Shown here: piece after piece, positions 12,191-23,560 of the stretch
Layout of the letters: every line of letters begins with the position of its first letter
How positions within the stretch are numbered: the stretch's first letter is position 1
Assembly (NCBI RefSeq): GCF_900497805.2
Contig: NW_020949602.1
Span: 9,234,298 to 9,298,297, forward strand
DNA: 64,000 nt
Source of the DNA: Vombatus ursinus
Taxonomy: Eukaryota > Chordata > Mammalia > Diprotodontia > Vombatidae
Direction: 5' to 3'
Position numbers and translations under genes: made by a program
The notes under the pieces: model-generated
Database searches by the model: none
The model's input: only the letters and a program-made list of their open reading frames with translations
What the model was told of the DNA's origin: nothing

Positions 12191-12338
12191 TCTTGTAGAT
12201 TTCACCTCTGCAATATCTCTTGTAGATTTCACCTCTGCCCCATCTCTTGTAGATTTCACCTCTCCAGCCTCNNNNNNNNNNCTCTCTTGTAGATTTCACC
12301 TCTCCAGCCTCTCTTGTAGATTTCACCTCTGCAGTGTC
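12191..12338. repeat. 27-bp minisatellite containing a 10-N gap
   Basis: Units begin with 'tcttgtagatttcacctct' at 12,191, 12,218, 12,245, (gap) 12,285 and 12,312: a 27-bp period on both sides of the N-run. The N-run is at 12,272-12,281; its length is a placeholder, so the true number of units is unknown. Confidence 0.92.
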
Positions 12339-12589
12339 TCTCTAGTAGCCCTCTTCTTCCTCTGATACTGCCCCACCCTGGTAAAGACCCATACCACCTC
12401 ATGCCTAGATTATTGCGGTAGCTATTAGGCAGGTCTGCGGGCACTAACTAGCTAACTCTAACCCATCCTTCACTCATTTGTCAAAGTGGTCTTAAAGTTC
12501 TGTCAGCCCTTCCTAGTCAATAAACTCCAGGGGCTTCCTATCATCTCCAGATATGAAATCCTCTATTTGGTATTCAAAACCCTTCATCT

Positions 12590-12590
<1 letters not shown>

Positions 12591-12661
<71 letters not shown>
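12591..12661. repeat. (CA)n microsatellite
   Basis: About 35 nearly perfect CA units inside the L2 copy; the threonine-histidine frames across it are not genes. Confidence 0.97.
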
Positions 12662-12662
<1 letters not shown>

Positions 12663-13062
12663 CTACACCTTTCTAGTCTTTTTATACCTTACTCACCACC
12701 ACATGCTTTTTGATCCAGCGACATTGGCCTTTTGGCTATCCCACAAACAAGATACTCCATCTGTCGGCCCCAGACATTTTTCCAGTTGTTCCCTATGACT
12801 GGAATTCTGTCCCTCCTCATCTCTCTATACTGACTTCCCTGACTTCCTTTCCCAACTAAAATCCCATCTTCTACCAAAAGCATTTCCCAGACCCTGTTAA
12901 TTCCAGAGCCTTCCCTCTCTTAATCATTTCCCCTTTATTCTGTGTGTAGCTTGTTTGTACATACTTGTTTGCTTGTTGTTTCCCATTAGATTGTGAGTTC
13001 CTTAAGGGCAGAGACTGTCTTTTGTCTCTTTTTGAATCCCCAATACTTAACACAGTACCTGG

Positions 13063-13328
13063 AACATTTGTTGTTGTTATTGAATTGCTTCAGTTGCATC
13101 TGACTTTTTGTGACCCCATTTAGGGTTTTCTTGGCAGAGATACTGGAATAGTTTGCCATTGCCTTCTCCAGCTCATTATAGGATGATGAAACTGAGTCAA
13201 ACGGGGTTAGATGACTTGCCCAGAGTCACACAGCTAGTAAATGTCTGAGCCTAGACTTGAACTCAGGAAGATGAGTGTTCCTGACTCCAGGCTCAGTGCT
13301 CTATCCTCTGCACCACCTAGCTGCCCAC
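13063..13328 (-). repeat. Mar1-like CORE-SINE, antisense, near complete
   Basis: Begins with the reversed tail ('ttgttgttattgaattgctt', 'gcatctgactttttgtgacc'), then 'gatactggaatagtttgcca', 'gagtcacacagctagtaaat' and ends 'caccacctagctgccc'. Confidence 0.87.
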
Positions 13329-13339
13329 CTGGCACACAG

Positions 13340-14460
13340 GAGGCACCTGATCAACTGACATGATAATGTCTATACTTTGGTAGCAGGTAAAAATTAAACA
13401 TTTGTTTATTTATCTTGAGTCATTCATAGTAGTGAGGAATTTTTGCCACTTAAGTGGGGTAGGTTCGTGGAATATTTTGATCTCCTTGTCTGTCTCCCCC
13501 TGTCCTTGTATCTTTTAATATCTAGACCTGTGATTCCATTAGTATGAAGAAATCCCTGTCTGGAAATTCTATCCACCAATGTAAATTGGCAACTTGTCAG
13601 TAATTTATAGCCTTAGAAACTGGTCTGGGTCATAGGATTGGAGCTTCAGAGATGGAAGGGACCTTCGATGTCATCTAGTCCAGCCCTACCCTTATTTAAA
13701 AATGAGGAAACGTTGACCCATAGAACTGATTCAGACTTGAGTTCAGTGACTGCACTCCCTCCACTAGGGTACACTACTTTGTGATTCTGTGAAATTTATC
13801 CAGACTAACTTCTCTAAATAGGCTGTTCCAAAACATAGAGACTTCCTGCCCGCTTAGCCCCTCTATCTGTTAACCCCTGCTGCCTCTCTCTTCCTTTCCT
13901 GTGGACAGGAAAAAAAATAAGACCCTTTTGTCTAACCAAATGAGTAGCTGTTAATTTTGGGGACCCTATTGTACTTCTAAAATGCACAAAATCTTTGTGT
14001 GACTTTATTGATCATAATAAAACTCTTCATGATATTACTTCTATGTATCAGGTAATATTTTTAGCTGCTCTTACTGGCATGATCAGAGTAGTATATGGTA
14101 AACTGAGGTGTAAATAGAAACGTTGAACTAAGAATGGAACATTGGGATGTGGCCTTTGTAATTATTAATGCATTAAATAAGCGCTGCTCTTGTGGTGTTA
14201 GATTGCTGGGCTTTGGGGGCAATGCTTTTCATTAAAATTGAAACTATTAAATACCCATATTGTGTGTGTGTGTGTTTGTGTGTGATCAATTTGGCAACCT
14301 AGAAAGTTCAGCTCTATAGTACTTTGAGCTTTTTCCTCCCTTGCTTAACATAGATTGAAATCATGGTCTCGTGTGCCATCTATTGGGAAAAAGCGAAATA
14401 ATCAGCCAAGCACCTGAGGTTCTCCGAAGCCAATGTTTTCCCCCTTTTGTTCCATGGGCC
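13340..14460. other. Intron with one MIR, otherwise unassigned
   Basis: 13,640-13,790 is an antisense MIR ('agatggaagggaccttcgat', 'aaatgaggaaacgttg'). A short (TG)n lies at 14,262-14,285. 14,090-14,260 and 14,340-14,450 look single copy and AT-rich ('attattaatgcattaaataa'). Confidence 0.5.
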
Positions 14461-14739
14461 TCACATACAAATACTGAATGCACTCCTCAGAATATAGCAG
14501 CCAGTCCCCTCTTTCCAACAGACATCAGAATAGCCCTTTGAAACACACAGAAAATCTGAGAGGGAATCAAGTAAATGCAGATAAGCCTCCATGGTGGTGG
14601 AGAGGAGAAAGGCCATGCCTTCACCAGCCCTGGAATCATAGAAGCTCAATGTTGGAGGTGCCCTCCGTGTCTCCTTCATCCAGCTCATCTTTGCATGAAA
14701 ATCCCTGCTAAACCATAGCCAGTGGGTGTCCTCTAGCTT

Positions 14740-14945
14740 TTGACTCCAGAGCCCTCATGAAGAGAATAAACCATTGATTAAGTGCCTACTATGTGCCAGG
14801 CACTACATGATGAAAAAGCCTCTGGAATAGCTCTAATTGTTAGCAAAGTTTTCCTGACATCAAGCCTTCATCTGCCTGTGCAGTTTCTGTCAATAGTTGT
14901 CCACTGGAATACTCATTAAATTGTTTTGAGCTAGTCAAGAGTCTG
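14740..14945. repeat. L2 and CR1/L3 fragments
   Basis: 14,770-14,810 has the reversed L2 tail ('attaagtgcctactatgtgc'). 14,820-14,900 resembles antisense CR1/L3 ('atagctctaattgttagcaa', 'tgacatcaagcct'). Confidence 0.55.
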
Positions 14946-15059
14946 GTAATTAAAGGTGCAGTAGATTGTTACATTCAGGGAAACGTGGGGATGGTCATTT
15001 CAGAGGGTCAGCAAGAAGAAATGGAAAGAGGAAGGTGGTTCAGGAGAATGGCTCTATGC

Positions 15060-15170
15060 CCAACTCCCTCATTTACTACTTCTGTGATTTGAGGCAAGTC
15101 AGTTAACTTTTCTGAGCCTCTATTTTCCTCATCTGTAAAATGGGCATAATAATTGCCCTGGGTCCTTCTC
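15060..15170 (+). repeat. MIR SINE, sense
   Basis: 'gatttgaggcaagtcagtta', 'cctcatctgtaaaatgggca'. Lies about 130 bp before the PDZ8 exon. Confidence 0.75.
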
Positions 15171-15306
15171 AAGTTCAGTTCCTGAACATTTTATTTTGTT
15201 GTGTGGTATTAGCGAAATAATTGATGTAAAAATGCTTTGTCAGACTATCGTTTCTATCCAAATAGAAGAGCTCATTACAATTGCTCTGATCATTTTATTC
15301 TTCTAG

Positions 15307-15500
15307 GTTAATGGTATTGATCTGAGGAATGCCAGCCACGAGGAAGCTATAACGGCCTTGAGGAAAACACCCCAGAAGGTTCGACTGGCTGTTTATAGGG
15401 ATGAAGCACATTATAAAGATGAAGAAAACTTGGAGATTTTCCCTGTCGATCTTCAGAAGAAAACAGGCCGAGGACTGGGCCTAAGCATTGTTGGAAAACG
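15307..15500 (+). CDS. PATJ: PATJ exon, end of PDZ7 and start of PDZ8
   Basis: 194 bp, phase 0 to 2 (residues 29-92 plus two bases of codon 93). It opens with [19 protein letters not shown], the helix-B end of PDZ7, then the linker [16 protein letters not shown], then the first strand and carboxylate-binding loop of PDZ8 ([11 protein letters not shown]; the loop is GLGL where the canonical motif is GLGF). Acceptor ttctag, donor cg|gtaagg. In mammalian PATJ the eighth PDZ is reported to bind claudin-1. The preceding intron is about 10.2 kb. Confidence 0.95.
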
Positions 15501-15784
15501 GTAAGGCTATAAAACAATTCTTCTCAGAGGTCCCCAGCCTCTGAGTGTGACTCTCAAGAAAATAAAACTACCATGTGCATCTTCACATTCTTCATAGTGC
15601 ATATTGATACGTGTATGCTTCCCAAATCAATGACCAAATTATATATTAAAGTATGATCATTTCAGAGCCATGTTCATCATTAATTCTAATGAAGCCGACA
15701 TGTGCGGGTATGACTTCAGTCCACGTTCTTAGAATAATTTCAAAATATATTTGTGTCTCATGTGAAGTTTTTCCTCTCTCTAAT

Positions 15785-16710
15785 CCATCTTCCACACAGC
15801 TGCTGAAGAGATATCCCTAAAGCATAGGGTTGACCATGTCAAGATGCTCCAGTATCTCTCTATTACCCTACAGTAAAATACAGACCTGTTCTCTGTTGGT
15901 ATTTAAAGCCCTTCCTTCACAGCATGGTTTCAGGGAAAACCGGGAAGACTTGTATGAACTGATGCAAAGTGAAATGAGCAGAACCAGGAGACAATGTATC
16001 CAATATCAGCAACATTGTAAAGACAAGCAACTTTGAAAGACTTAGGAACTCTGATCAACACAACGACCAACCGCTATTACAGAGGACTCGTGATGAAACT
16101 TGCCACCTACCTCCAGATAGAGAGCTGATGGACTCAGAGGGCAAATTGAGGCTTTTTTTTTTTTTTTTTGCAACATGGCTAATGTGGGGGTTTGTTGTGT
16201 TTGATTGTGCATGCATGTCTGTAATGGGTTTTGTTTTTCTTGCTTTCTCAATGGCGGGAGAGGGAATATGGGAGGGAGAGAATTTGGAGCTGAAAATAAA
16301 ATTGAATTAAAAAATGAATCCCTTTACAACCTGACTTTCAAGGTCTGTCTTTCTAGCTTTATGAATTACTCCCCTTTGTGCACTCCACAACGTTGGCAAA
16401 GCTGTCCTTCTTATAGGACACTCATCTCCCTTTGCACAGGCTGTCCCTCATCCCTGGAATGCACGCCTTGTCACCTGTATTTCTTAGGATCTCTAGTTTC
16501 CATCAAAGCCATCTCCTATGTGAAGCCTTTCTGATCCCTCCCAGCTGTTAGTCTCCACTCCCCTCCCCACCCCCATTATCCTGTATATCTTTTGTATATG
16601 CTTATATATGCACAAAAATGTCTCCCCTGCCCTCAGGAGGGCAGGCAGTGTTTCATTTTTGTCTTTTTGTCTCCAGCACAATGCTCAGCACAGAGTAGCT
16701 GCTTTGCTTG
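15785..16710 (+). repeat. L2-type LINE, split by an L1 tail
   Basis: 15,785-15,925 ('cagctgctgaagagatatcc', 'tatttaaagcccttccttca') continues at 16,320-16,710 ('caacctgactttcaaggtct', 'tccctcatccctggaatgca', 'gaagcctttctgatccctcc'). The L2 match resumes close to where it stopped, so the L1 tail is a later insertion. Confidence 0.75.
15926..16318 (+). repeat. L1 3' end, sense, nested in L2
   Basis: 'gaactgatgcaaagtgaaat', 'agcagaaccaggagacaatg', 'gatagagagctgatggactc', a T-run, then 'gggagagaatttggagctga' and an A-rich tail. Same layout as the L1 tails at 27,590 and 59,990. Confidence 0.8.
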
Positions 16711-16914
16711 CTGGTTGATTGATTGCTTGTTTGCCTGCTTGGAGTCTGAGAATTGGGGGAGGAGCCACCATTTTGTTTAATCCCTAACTGGATTTAGGAT
16801 CTCATCCATGTAGGTATGCCTTCCCTCCCTCTAGAAGTGCAGATTGCAGCCCATCCACACTGTCTGGTGCTGGGCAGTTCTTGTTCACATCAGAAGCCCT
16901 CTGAGGAGTTTATT

Positions 16915-17035
16915 TCCAATATTCCTGAAGCCTGAGAAATGTATGGGATTTACCTTTTCCAGATGGAGAAATTAAGGCATAAACCAGCTAAGTGACTTGC
17001 CCAAAGTTACCAAGTCAGTGGTCAGTCCCTCTTTC
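16915..17035 (-). repeat. MIR SINE fragment, antisense
   Basis: 'agatggagaaattaaggcat' and 'aagtgacttgcccaaagtta'. Confidence 0.6.
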
Positions 17036-17183
17036 CTGCAGCCTAGAAGACCCCCAGAAGAGGCAAACATTTAATGTCGTTGGGGAATCCATGAAGCTTG
17101 CTTTCCCTTATAAGCAAATTCAAAAGCCAGATGAATGCAAAGCCATTGGCAGATCGTATCTCGCTCTACAGCCTTAATCCTGA

Positions 17184-17426
17184 CAAAGATGAAAACTAAA
17201 TAGTACCAGCCCTCAGGGAGCTTCCATCCTACTGAAGGAAACATTATATGCACAAATAGATAAATACAAGTTCTGCAAAAATTTTATGTGTCTAGTTTGT
17301 GCCAGTCATTGTGCTGGGTGCCAGGGATGCAAAGATGAAAACTAAATAATGCCTGCCCTCAGGGAGCTTCCATTCTACTGGACAAAGCGGCATACGCACA
17401 AGTAAGTAGATGCAAAATATACATAA
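17184..17426 (-). repeat. L2 tail, antisense, partly duplicated in tandem
   Basis: A segment starting 'caaagatgaaaactaaata' occurs at 17,184 and again at 17,330, 146 bp apart, each followed by 'gccctcagggagcttccat'. The second copy has the L2 head 'gccagtcattgtgctgggtg' in front. This suggests a local tandem duplication within one L2 copy. Confidence 0.75.
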
Positions 17427-17589
17427 AGTTAACAGAGTTTGTATGTATAGGAATTATCATTCTTTCAGAAAGAACTTGGAAGTCTGTCGCGTGGTTTGGA
17501 GTTAGTGTGTCTCAACTTCTAGGAATGGTGTATATGTGAAAGAAGATAACAGGCTGAGTCACTGGCCACCTGCTTTGTGATCTTGCCAG

Positions 17590-17737
17590 AAATGGAAGTG
17601 GAGTCTTTATCTCCGACATTGTGAAAGGAGGGGCTGCTGACGTGGATGGCAGATTGATTCAGGGAGACCAGATCTTGTCTGTGAACGGAGAAGACATGAG
17701 AAATGCTTCCCAGGAGACAGTGGCCACCGTCCTCAAG
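17590..17737 (+). CDS. PATJ: PATJ exon, core of PDZ8
   Basis: 148 bp, phase 2 to 0. The first base completes the arginine codon 93. It reads [20 protein letters not shown] and then [20 protein letters not shown], which is strand B2 to helix B of PDZ8 (residues 93-142). Acceptor ttgccag, donor aag|gtgagt. The conserved GDQIL-VNG core is intact, so the ligand groove should fold. Confidence 0.95.
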
Positions 17738-18424
17738 GTGAGTCTGTGGCATCTGATTGAGTTATCTCACAGTGCTATGTAGCTAGCCCGCATCCCCGCT
17801 ACCAAATGTCATTCCTAAAACGTAGAGGAAATGTTATATAATGAATTATAAAACATAATTATGTGGAGCCAAAATCTGTTTGGCTATAAAGCTATACTGA
17901 TGTATGTGATGACACAGGACGAAAATAATCATTTATTCATTTTGGAATTTAACCCCTGAATTCAAGATGCAGACTTGCTTAGGGGACCTGAGCTGAGCCG
18001 TGCTGCTCCCCATCTCCCCTACCTTGGCCTCTCCGTCTTCCCCAGCAACTCTCAAGACTGTAGGTTGCAGGAATTGTTCATGTGCTTCAGGGGCATTCAG
18101 TCTCCCTAATTGGAGTTCCTTTCATAGTCATAGACAAAACCAAAAAAAAGAAAAATTCTAGGAAGAAGGAAAACTCTGTTGTGAGCTGTAACTGTGCTGG
18201 GTATGGATGTGAAGAGGATTTTTCTAAATTAGTATCTCAAGCTACCAGGTACCATAGACAGATACACATAGTCTTAATATGAATTCATTTCATCTGAAAA
18301 CGACAAGGCTTGGAAGGGAGTTCACAAGGTCGTTTTCTTTCTCCTCCTACCATTTGATAAGAGATCCAGGCCGCTGCTCTCACTGGGTCTGGCTTTTAGG
18401 AGGTCTTTGACCAACGGCTTGTTC

Positions 18425-18655
18425 CTGAATTGAATAAAGCATTGAACCTGGAGTGAGGAAGGTCTAGGTTCAAATCTTCCCTCTGGTATTTACTGGCTTT
18501 GTTAGTCTGGCCAAGTTACTCAACATTTGACTTCGGGTACCTTATCTGTAAAGTGGTAGCAATAATAGCACTATGTCCCAGGGTTGATGTGAGGGTTAAA
18601 TAATATTTGTAAAATATTTGGAAAGTGATAATATTTGTAAAGTATTTATGAAGCT
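18425..18655 (+). repeat. MIR SINE, sense
   Basis: 'gtgaggaaggtctaggttca', 'ctggccaagttactcaacat' and 'gatgtgagggttaaataata'. Confidence 0.75.
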
Positions 18656-19303
18656 TCTTAAAGTCCAGCTCTCAATGTCTTTGCTACTTAGGCTCTACAT
18701 TACACACGAAAGCCATTGGTTAGTAAACTTGAAGCATTGCTGCTCCAAACTGCAAAGTCACCCTTCTTCATTCAGCGGGATTTGCCCTATAATTCAGCAT
18801 TAAACTGAGAGACAGAGAAAGAGAGAGCATTCAGGGAATGCTCATTCAGTTTTCAGATATATCTCCTCCTCCTCATAGACACCATCTCCCTGGCTGTATG
18901 CACTTTTTTTTTAAACCATGTCACTTACTTAAATATATTTCCTCCAGAGTAGGCAAATTAGGAGGGAAAAATCCCAAACTAGTCTTTTGTTGAATCAACT
19001 TCATTGAAAAAACAAACAGACACAGAGGTGAAATCTTTTGGTTGAAAAGTGGCTAGTAGCAGCATATTCAGTCACTCAGTAAGCACTTATTAATCATTGA
19101 CTGTGTTCCAGGCTCTATACAATGGGATACCAAGACAGCAATGAGCAGTTGCTGCCCTACAGGAAGTTACTTTTCATAGGAATGATTCTTATCAGCCTCT
19201 CACCCTGCCCGCAGTTATGTAATGTTGGCTCAGAGATGCACAGAGCCAGGCTGGAGTCTTCCACTGATGGTTTTTTCTGGCTTTTTTTTTTTTCCATCCC
19301 AAG

Positions 19304-19390
19304 TGCGCTCAAGGCCTTGTGCAGCTGGAGATGGGAAGGCTAAGAGCTGGTTCATGGCTCTCTTCAAGGAAAACCTCTCAGAACAGCCAG
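19304..19390 (+). CDS. PATJ: PATJ exon, last strand of PDZ8 and linker
   Basis: 87 bp, phase 0 to 0, residues 143-171. It starts [18 protein letters not shown], the last beta strand of PDZ8, and continues into a Ser/Lys/Gln-rich linker ending TSQNSQ. The acceptor follows a long pyrimidine tract (t-run, tttccatcccaag) and the donor is cag|gtgagt. The exon is short and begins in a 100-bp ORF-poor stretch, so it is easily missed; homology to the PATJ linker supports it. Confidence 0.9.
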
Positions 19391-19969
19391 GTGAGTAGTG
19401 ACCTTGAAGGAGACTGGTAGTAACAATGAATGAGGAGGCTTCTCTAATTCACAGGGAGGGGATGTTATAGAAAAGACTCCAGGAATCCCTGGCACATATT
19501 CGCTCTATGATTTTGGGCAAGTCATCAACCTTCATGACCCCTCAGCACATCTTTAAGACTCTAAGTTATTGAGCCAATGCATGGTGGGAGGGAATTTCCA
19601 ATGGAAATCCCAATGAATCGCTCTGATGAAAAGAAAGGAAGACCCCAGACTTGGAATCAGAAACCTGGATTCAAGTACTGACTCCCTCTTTCAGGTTGGC
19701 TTTCTTCTACGATAGAAAAGAGGATAATAATTCCTATAGTACCAATGTCATTGAGCTTCCTGTGGGAACTAAATGAAATGATGCCATTTGGGTTCACATA
19801 GCCAGCTTCTCAAGCCCAGGATGAAGGAACGATGCTTTGACAGTTATTCCTGAGAAAGATGTGGAAGTTTTAGTGAAGTGGAAACTCAGTATAAGTTAAT
19901 AGGACATGGCATTCAAACCAAGAGGCTCATGTAGTCTCAGGCTGCCATTAGGATGGTTGTAGCATCCAG

Positions 19970-20460
19970 AAACAAAGGACGTCTGCTTTGGTCTGATCTT
20001 AGAAAAACATGGAAAGACTTGCAAAAAATAATGAAGGGCAAAATGAACAGAACCGAAAGAACATTGTATACAGTAAAAGCAATATTGTTTTAAGAACAAC
20101 TTTGAGTGAATAAGTCATTTTGACTATTATAAATAATGAAATTAACCATAAAGAAGAAAGTCGCTATTTGTATCCAGTGAAAGAACTGATAAATAGAAAT
20201 ATGTATAGAATAATTTTACATTTATCTATACCTATTTGTGTCTAATGGTGGCCATCTCTAGGATGGGGTAGGGGAGAAAGAGGAAAGGAAAAAAGGGGAG
20301 AAAAAGAAATTTACATGATAACTTTCTTATATATTTAAAAGGAATAGCATAATACATAACACATAATAGAGTTGTAGCTTCATGTGCAATCATCTTTTTT
20401 ATTATACTATGTTATAGAAATGCTTGTTTTATTCCATAAATTAAAAAATAAATAAATGCT
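19970..20460 (+). repeat. L1 3' end, sense
   Basis: 'acatggaaagacttgcaaaa', 'gaacagaaccgaaagaacat', then L1 3'UTR and an A-rich end 'attaaaaaataaataaatgc'. More diverged than the copy at 15,926. Confidence 0.75.
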
Positions 20461-20462
20461 TT

Positions 20463-20850
20463 TTAAAAGGCCAACCATGATGGTGAAGGCTTTGACTTCA
20501 TGTCATGTAACAATAGATTGTAGGAACGGGGGTTGTGTTCGGCCTGTAGAAGACACAAGGAGTGTCGTGATGAGTCATTTGCCAAGGTTTCTTACATGGA
20601 AGAGGGTTCCCACTCATTCTGCTTGGCCCCAGAGCACACAATGAGAAGCAGCGGGTGGGGGTTGCAAGGAGCCAAATGAGGCTTGATGTCAGGAAAAAAC
20701 TTAAATGCGATATATCCATGGCCTCAGGAGCTAGTGAATTTCTCTTGCTAGAGGCCTTCTGACTGAATTATCTTTTGTTGAGCATTTTGTAACAAGGATT
20801 CTAGGTCAGATGTAGACTGGAATTCCCACTCTGAAATTCTGTGATGTCTA
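20463..20850 (+). repeat. CR1/L3-type LINE 3' end, sense
   Basis: 'ttctgcttggccccagagca', 'gcagcgggtgggggttgcaa', 'gcttgatgtcaggaaaaaac' and 'gaaattctgtgatgtc' are hallmarks of the CR1/L3 3' region. Confidence 0.8.
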
Positions 20851-20899
20851 TACTTAACGATGAAGCATAACATGCATGTAAGATATGATAATTATTATT

Positions 20900-22140
20900 A
20901 TTCCCTGAGCAGATCTTAGGTCTAGGTCTGGAAGGGACCCCTCTAGAAGGAGCCACTCAGCTCCGGAGAGTGGTGCTCGGAGTGCCTAGGGTCCCAGGAG
21001 TGGGAAACATCAGGGCAGGCCCTCTGACTCTCTTCCCACGGGACCATTCTTGCCTCCCTTTTGCTTTCTTCCCAACTGACAGAGCTTTCCCAATTTAATA
21101 ACAGTGGCTTTTCAAACCTTTGGCTGTTTGGATTTTTGTCTTCTATGAAGTGGGTTTCAGGTCGCCCAGTTCCATATTATTTCAGTGAGGTTTAAATGCA
21201 AAGGGATGGAACATAAAAGCAAGGGGCTTATTAATTCACCGATTTTTCGAGCCCCTTTATTGCCGGCAAACGTTTTCCTCGAAACGCTCTCCTCTGCTCC
21301 CCAGTTGGGGCCGAGTTGCCTGGCTGCATTTGGACACAGCTGTGTTTATTAAAAAGGTAACATCTGGTGGCAATTTGACCCTCATTAGCTCAGCATTGTT
21401 CTGGTCCTTCAATGAAATTTTGCCGTCAAGCTAACTTGTGAAGAGCGAGGGCATTTAATGAGTCGTTCTTGGGGGAGAGGGGAATGCCAGGTTCTCCCTG
21501 GTTTTGTGGACTGGCATTACCCGCCGTGCTGGCAGATATTGGGGCTTTTTTGCAGGATTAAAATAAGCGTCATCTTAAAAAAACAAAAACCCTTTTGCAG
21601 TACCTTCTTTCCCATGGTTGGCTCTGAATGCTGGCGGTAGACGGTTAAACTGTACCGCCTCGCTGAAGAGTCCTCGCTGTACTTAGCCCGCTAATCCACT
21701 CCATGCTGTGCTTGGGCATAGACGGCCTTTTGTCTTAAGGCTGCAGAAGCTATTTTCAGTGAGAGGGGTCACCCCATTTCCATGGTTATCAGCCTGCAGC
21801 TGTTTCTAGATGACTGTCTCGAGGACCCCCTTTATGGCCCGAGCCTGCTAAAGTGAGTTTCCCAGAGAACAGGATGCATACTCTGACAACCACAATGACT
21901 CGTGTATAAAAGAGATTCAGTGGGACTGCCTGCTTTCTTCCTTTGGCTTTGCGGAGGGAAAGGAGCAAAGTAGGCACTGTGACTCTGACCAGACCAGGCA
22001 GAGAATGACCTGAGAAATTTTTGTGATTTCCTGAGTTGACCAAACAGAACCAGGAGCTGCTGGTGGTGGTGTGGGCTTTTCACAAGGGAGTGTATACTTC
22101 TGCAGGAATGGGGAGGAAGCAACCAGTACTGTTAAACCAT
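20900..22140. other. Repeat-free intron block, conserved-element candidate
   Basis: About 1.2 kb with no transposon I recognise inside an otherwise repeat-dense 9.2-kb intron. The segment 21,000-21,800 has clean AT-rich homeodomain-like sites ('gcttattaattcaccg', 'ctcattagctcagcattgtt', 'gcatttaatgagtcg') beside CpG-containing stretches ('tttttcgagcccctttattg'). It has no coding frame. Enhancer function is inference. Confidence 0.45.
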
Positions 22141-22144
22141 ACTA

Positions 22145-22320
22145 ATGTTGGAATCTCAGGCTTTGGAAGCTTTGCATTCTACTTGACTTTGGCTTCAAAT
22201 CCTGCCAATGATGCTTAATACCTGTGTCACTTGGGGCAAGGCATTTAGCCTCTCTTCATCCTGGCTTCCTCGTTTGTAAAGTGAAGGGGTTGGAATAGAT
22301 GTTGCTTCAGCTCTAACTGG
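22145..22320 (+). repeat. MIR SINE, sense
   Basis: 'cctgtgtcacttggggcaag', 'cctcgtttgtaaagtgaagg'. Confidence 0.7.
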
Positions 22321-22399
22321 AAATGACCTGGGGATCCAGCAGCCCAAGAAAGGAAGGGAACCGAAGGAAAAGAAGGGAAGCGAAGAAGAAGAGATTAGC

Positions 22400-22555
22400 A
22401 GCGTTTTGCCTTTCTAACTTGGGGCTGGGGAGGAGGCGTGATAACTATCTTCAAGTGTTTAAAGGTTGTCCTACCTTCAGAAGGGAGGTCAGAATTGTTC
22501 TTTTTGTCTCAGAGGGCAGAAACTGGAGCAGCGAAAGAGGCCAGTTTAGGGCTGA
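22400..22555 (+). repeat. CR1/L3-type fragment, sense
   Basis: 'gataactatcttcaagtgtt', 'cagagggcagaaactggagc'. Confidence 0.7.
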
Positions 22556-22574
22556 TAAGAGGATCGACATCCCA

Positions 22575-22775
22575 ATAATCACAACTACCTCAGAGTGAAA
22601 TGAGCTAGGTATTATTATTATCCCCATTTTATAGTTGAGGAAATTGGGGCAGACAAAAGTTAGGTGACCTACCCAAGGTCCCACAGTTAGTAAGTGTCTG
22701 AGGCTGGATTTGAATTCAGGTCTCCCTGACTTCAGGTACAGCACTTTGTGCACTGTGGCCCCACCCAGCTGCCTT
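22575..22775 (-). repeat. MIR/Mar1-type SINE, antisense
   Basis: 'ttattatccccattttatag', 'cccaaggtcccacagttagt', 'tgtctgaggctggatttgaa' and 'ccacccagctgcct'. Confidence 0.85.
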
Positions 22776-22979
22776 TATGGGGAACCATGAGAAGTAATGA
22801 GGAAGAAAAAAAGTAAAGAGTAAAAAAAAAGAAGTATCATTTCTCGGTGGTGGTGTTCCTCTGACTTATTCCTGTCAGCAAAAAGACACACCCGGGACTT
22901 GGCCACAGTCTGAAGACATGTCCTTTGAGGCATTTTAAATGCTCAGTTTCCAGAACAAATAGCATCAAAGAAAGTCAAG

Positions 22980-23560
22980 TTGATCATTCACACTCCCCTA
23001 CCCTATAAACTCCAGAGGCTCCTGTTACCTCTAAGATCAAACAGAAGCTCCTCCCTCCATCTGGCTTTTGAAGCCCTTTCTTTACACCCTAGCCCCAGCC
23101 ACCCTCTTCATTACTCCCGTTCTCACACTCTTGAACCAAGCTGACCTTCTGTCCGTTAGAGAGAGCGAGGAAGAAGAAAGGGGGGAAGGGAGAGAAAGAG
23201 GAGGGGAGAGGAGGTAGGGAAAGGACAGAGACAAAGAGAAGAGAGAGAGAGAGAGAGAACACTCCAGCTCCTCTCTGGGCCTTTGTCCCAGTGTTCCCCA
23301 ATGCGCTCTTTCCTCCTCACTTCCACCTTATACATCCCTGTCTTTCCTCAAGCCAGAACTCAAGCATAACCTTCCACACGAAGCTTCTTATAACCTACCC
23401 CCAACTGCCTCTGTCCCTCCCAGTTACCGGGTGCTTTGTTTTTTATTTATTCTGTGTCTATTCACACATTACACGTTGTCTCCCAACAGAATATAAACTC
23501 CTTGAGAGTGAGGATGGTTTAATTTTTTGCATGCCTTGCAGAAGTAAATAGTCTTAAAAT
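22980..23560 (+). repeat. L2-type LINE 3' end with GA-rich insert
   Basis: L2 body ('ctcctgttacctctaagatc', 'ctttgtcccagtgttcccca') and tail ('aatataaactccttgagagt'). 23,158-23,260 is a (GA)n-rich simple repeat. Confidence 0.75.

Larger units (their letters stand above)
11925..13065 (+). repeat. L2-type LINE, about 1.1 kb, sense
   Basis: Runs from the C-terminal coding part ('cctaggcatcatcctggatt', 'cctcactatctctt') to the 3' tail ('tgtgagttccttaagggcag', 'cagtacctggaacatttg'). It is interrupted by a 27-bp tandem repeat with an assembly gap and by a (CA)n tract. Confidence 0.8.

Noticed and set aside
12256-12444. Reverse frame containing X residues
   Set aside because: It runs through the 10-N gap and a minisatellite; not a gene.
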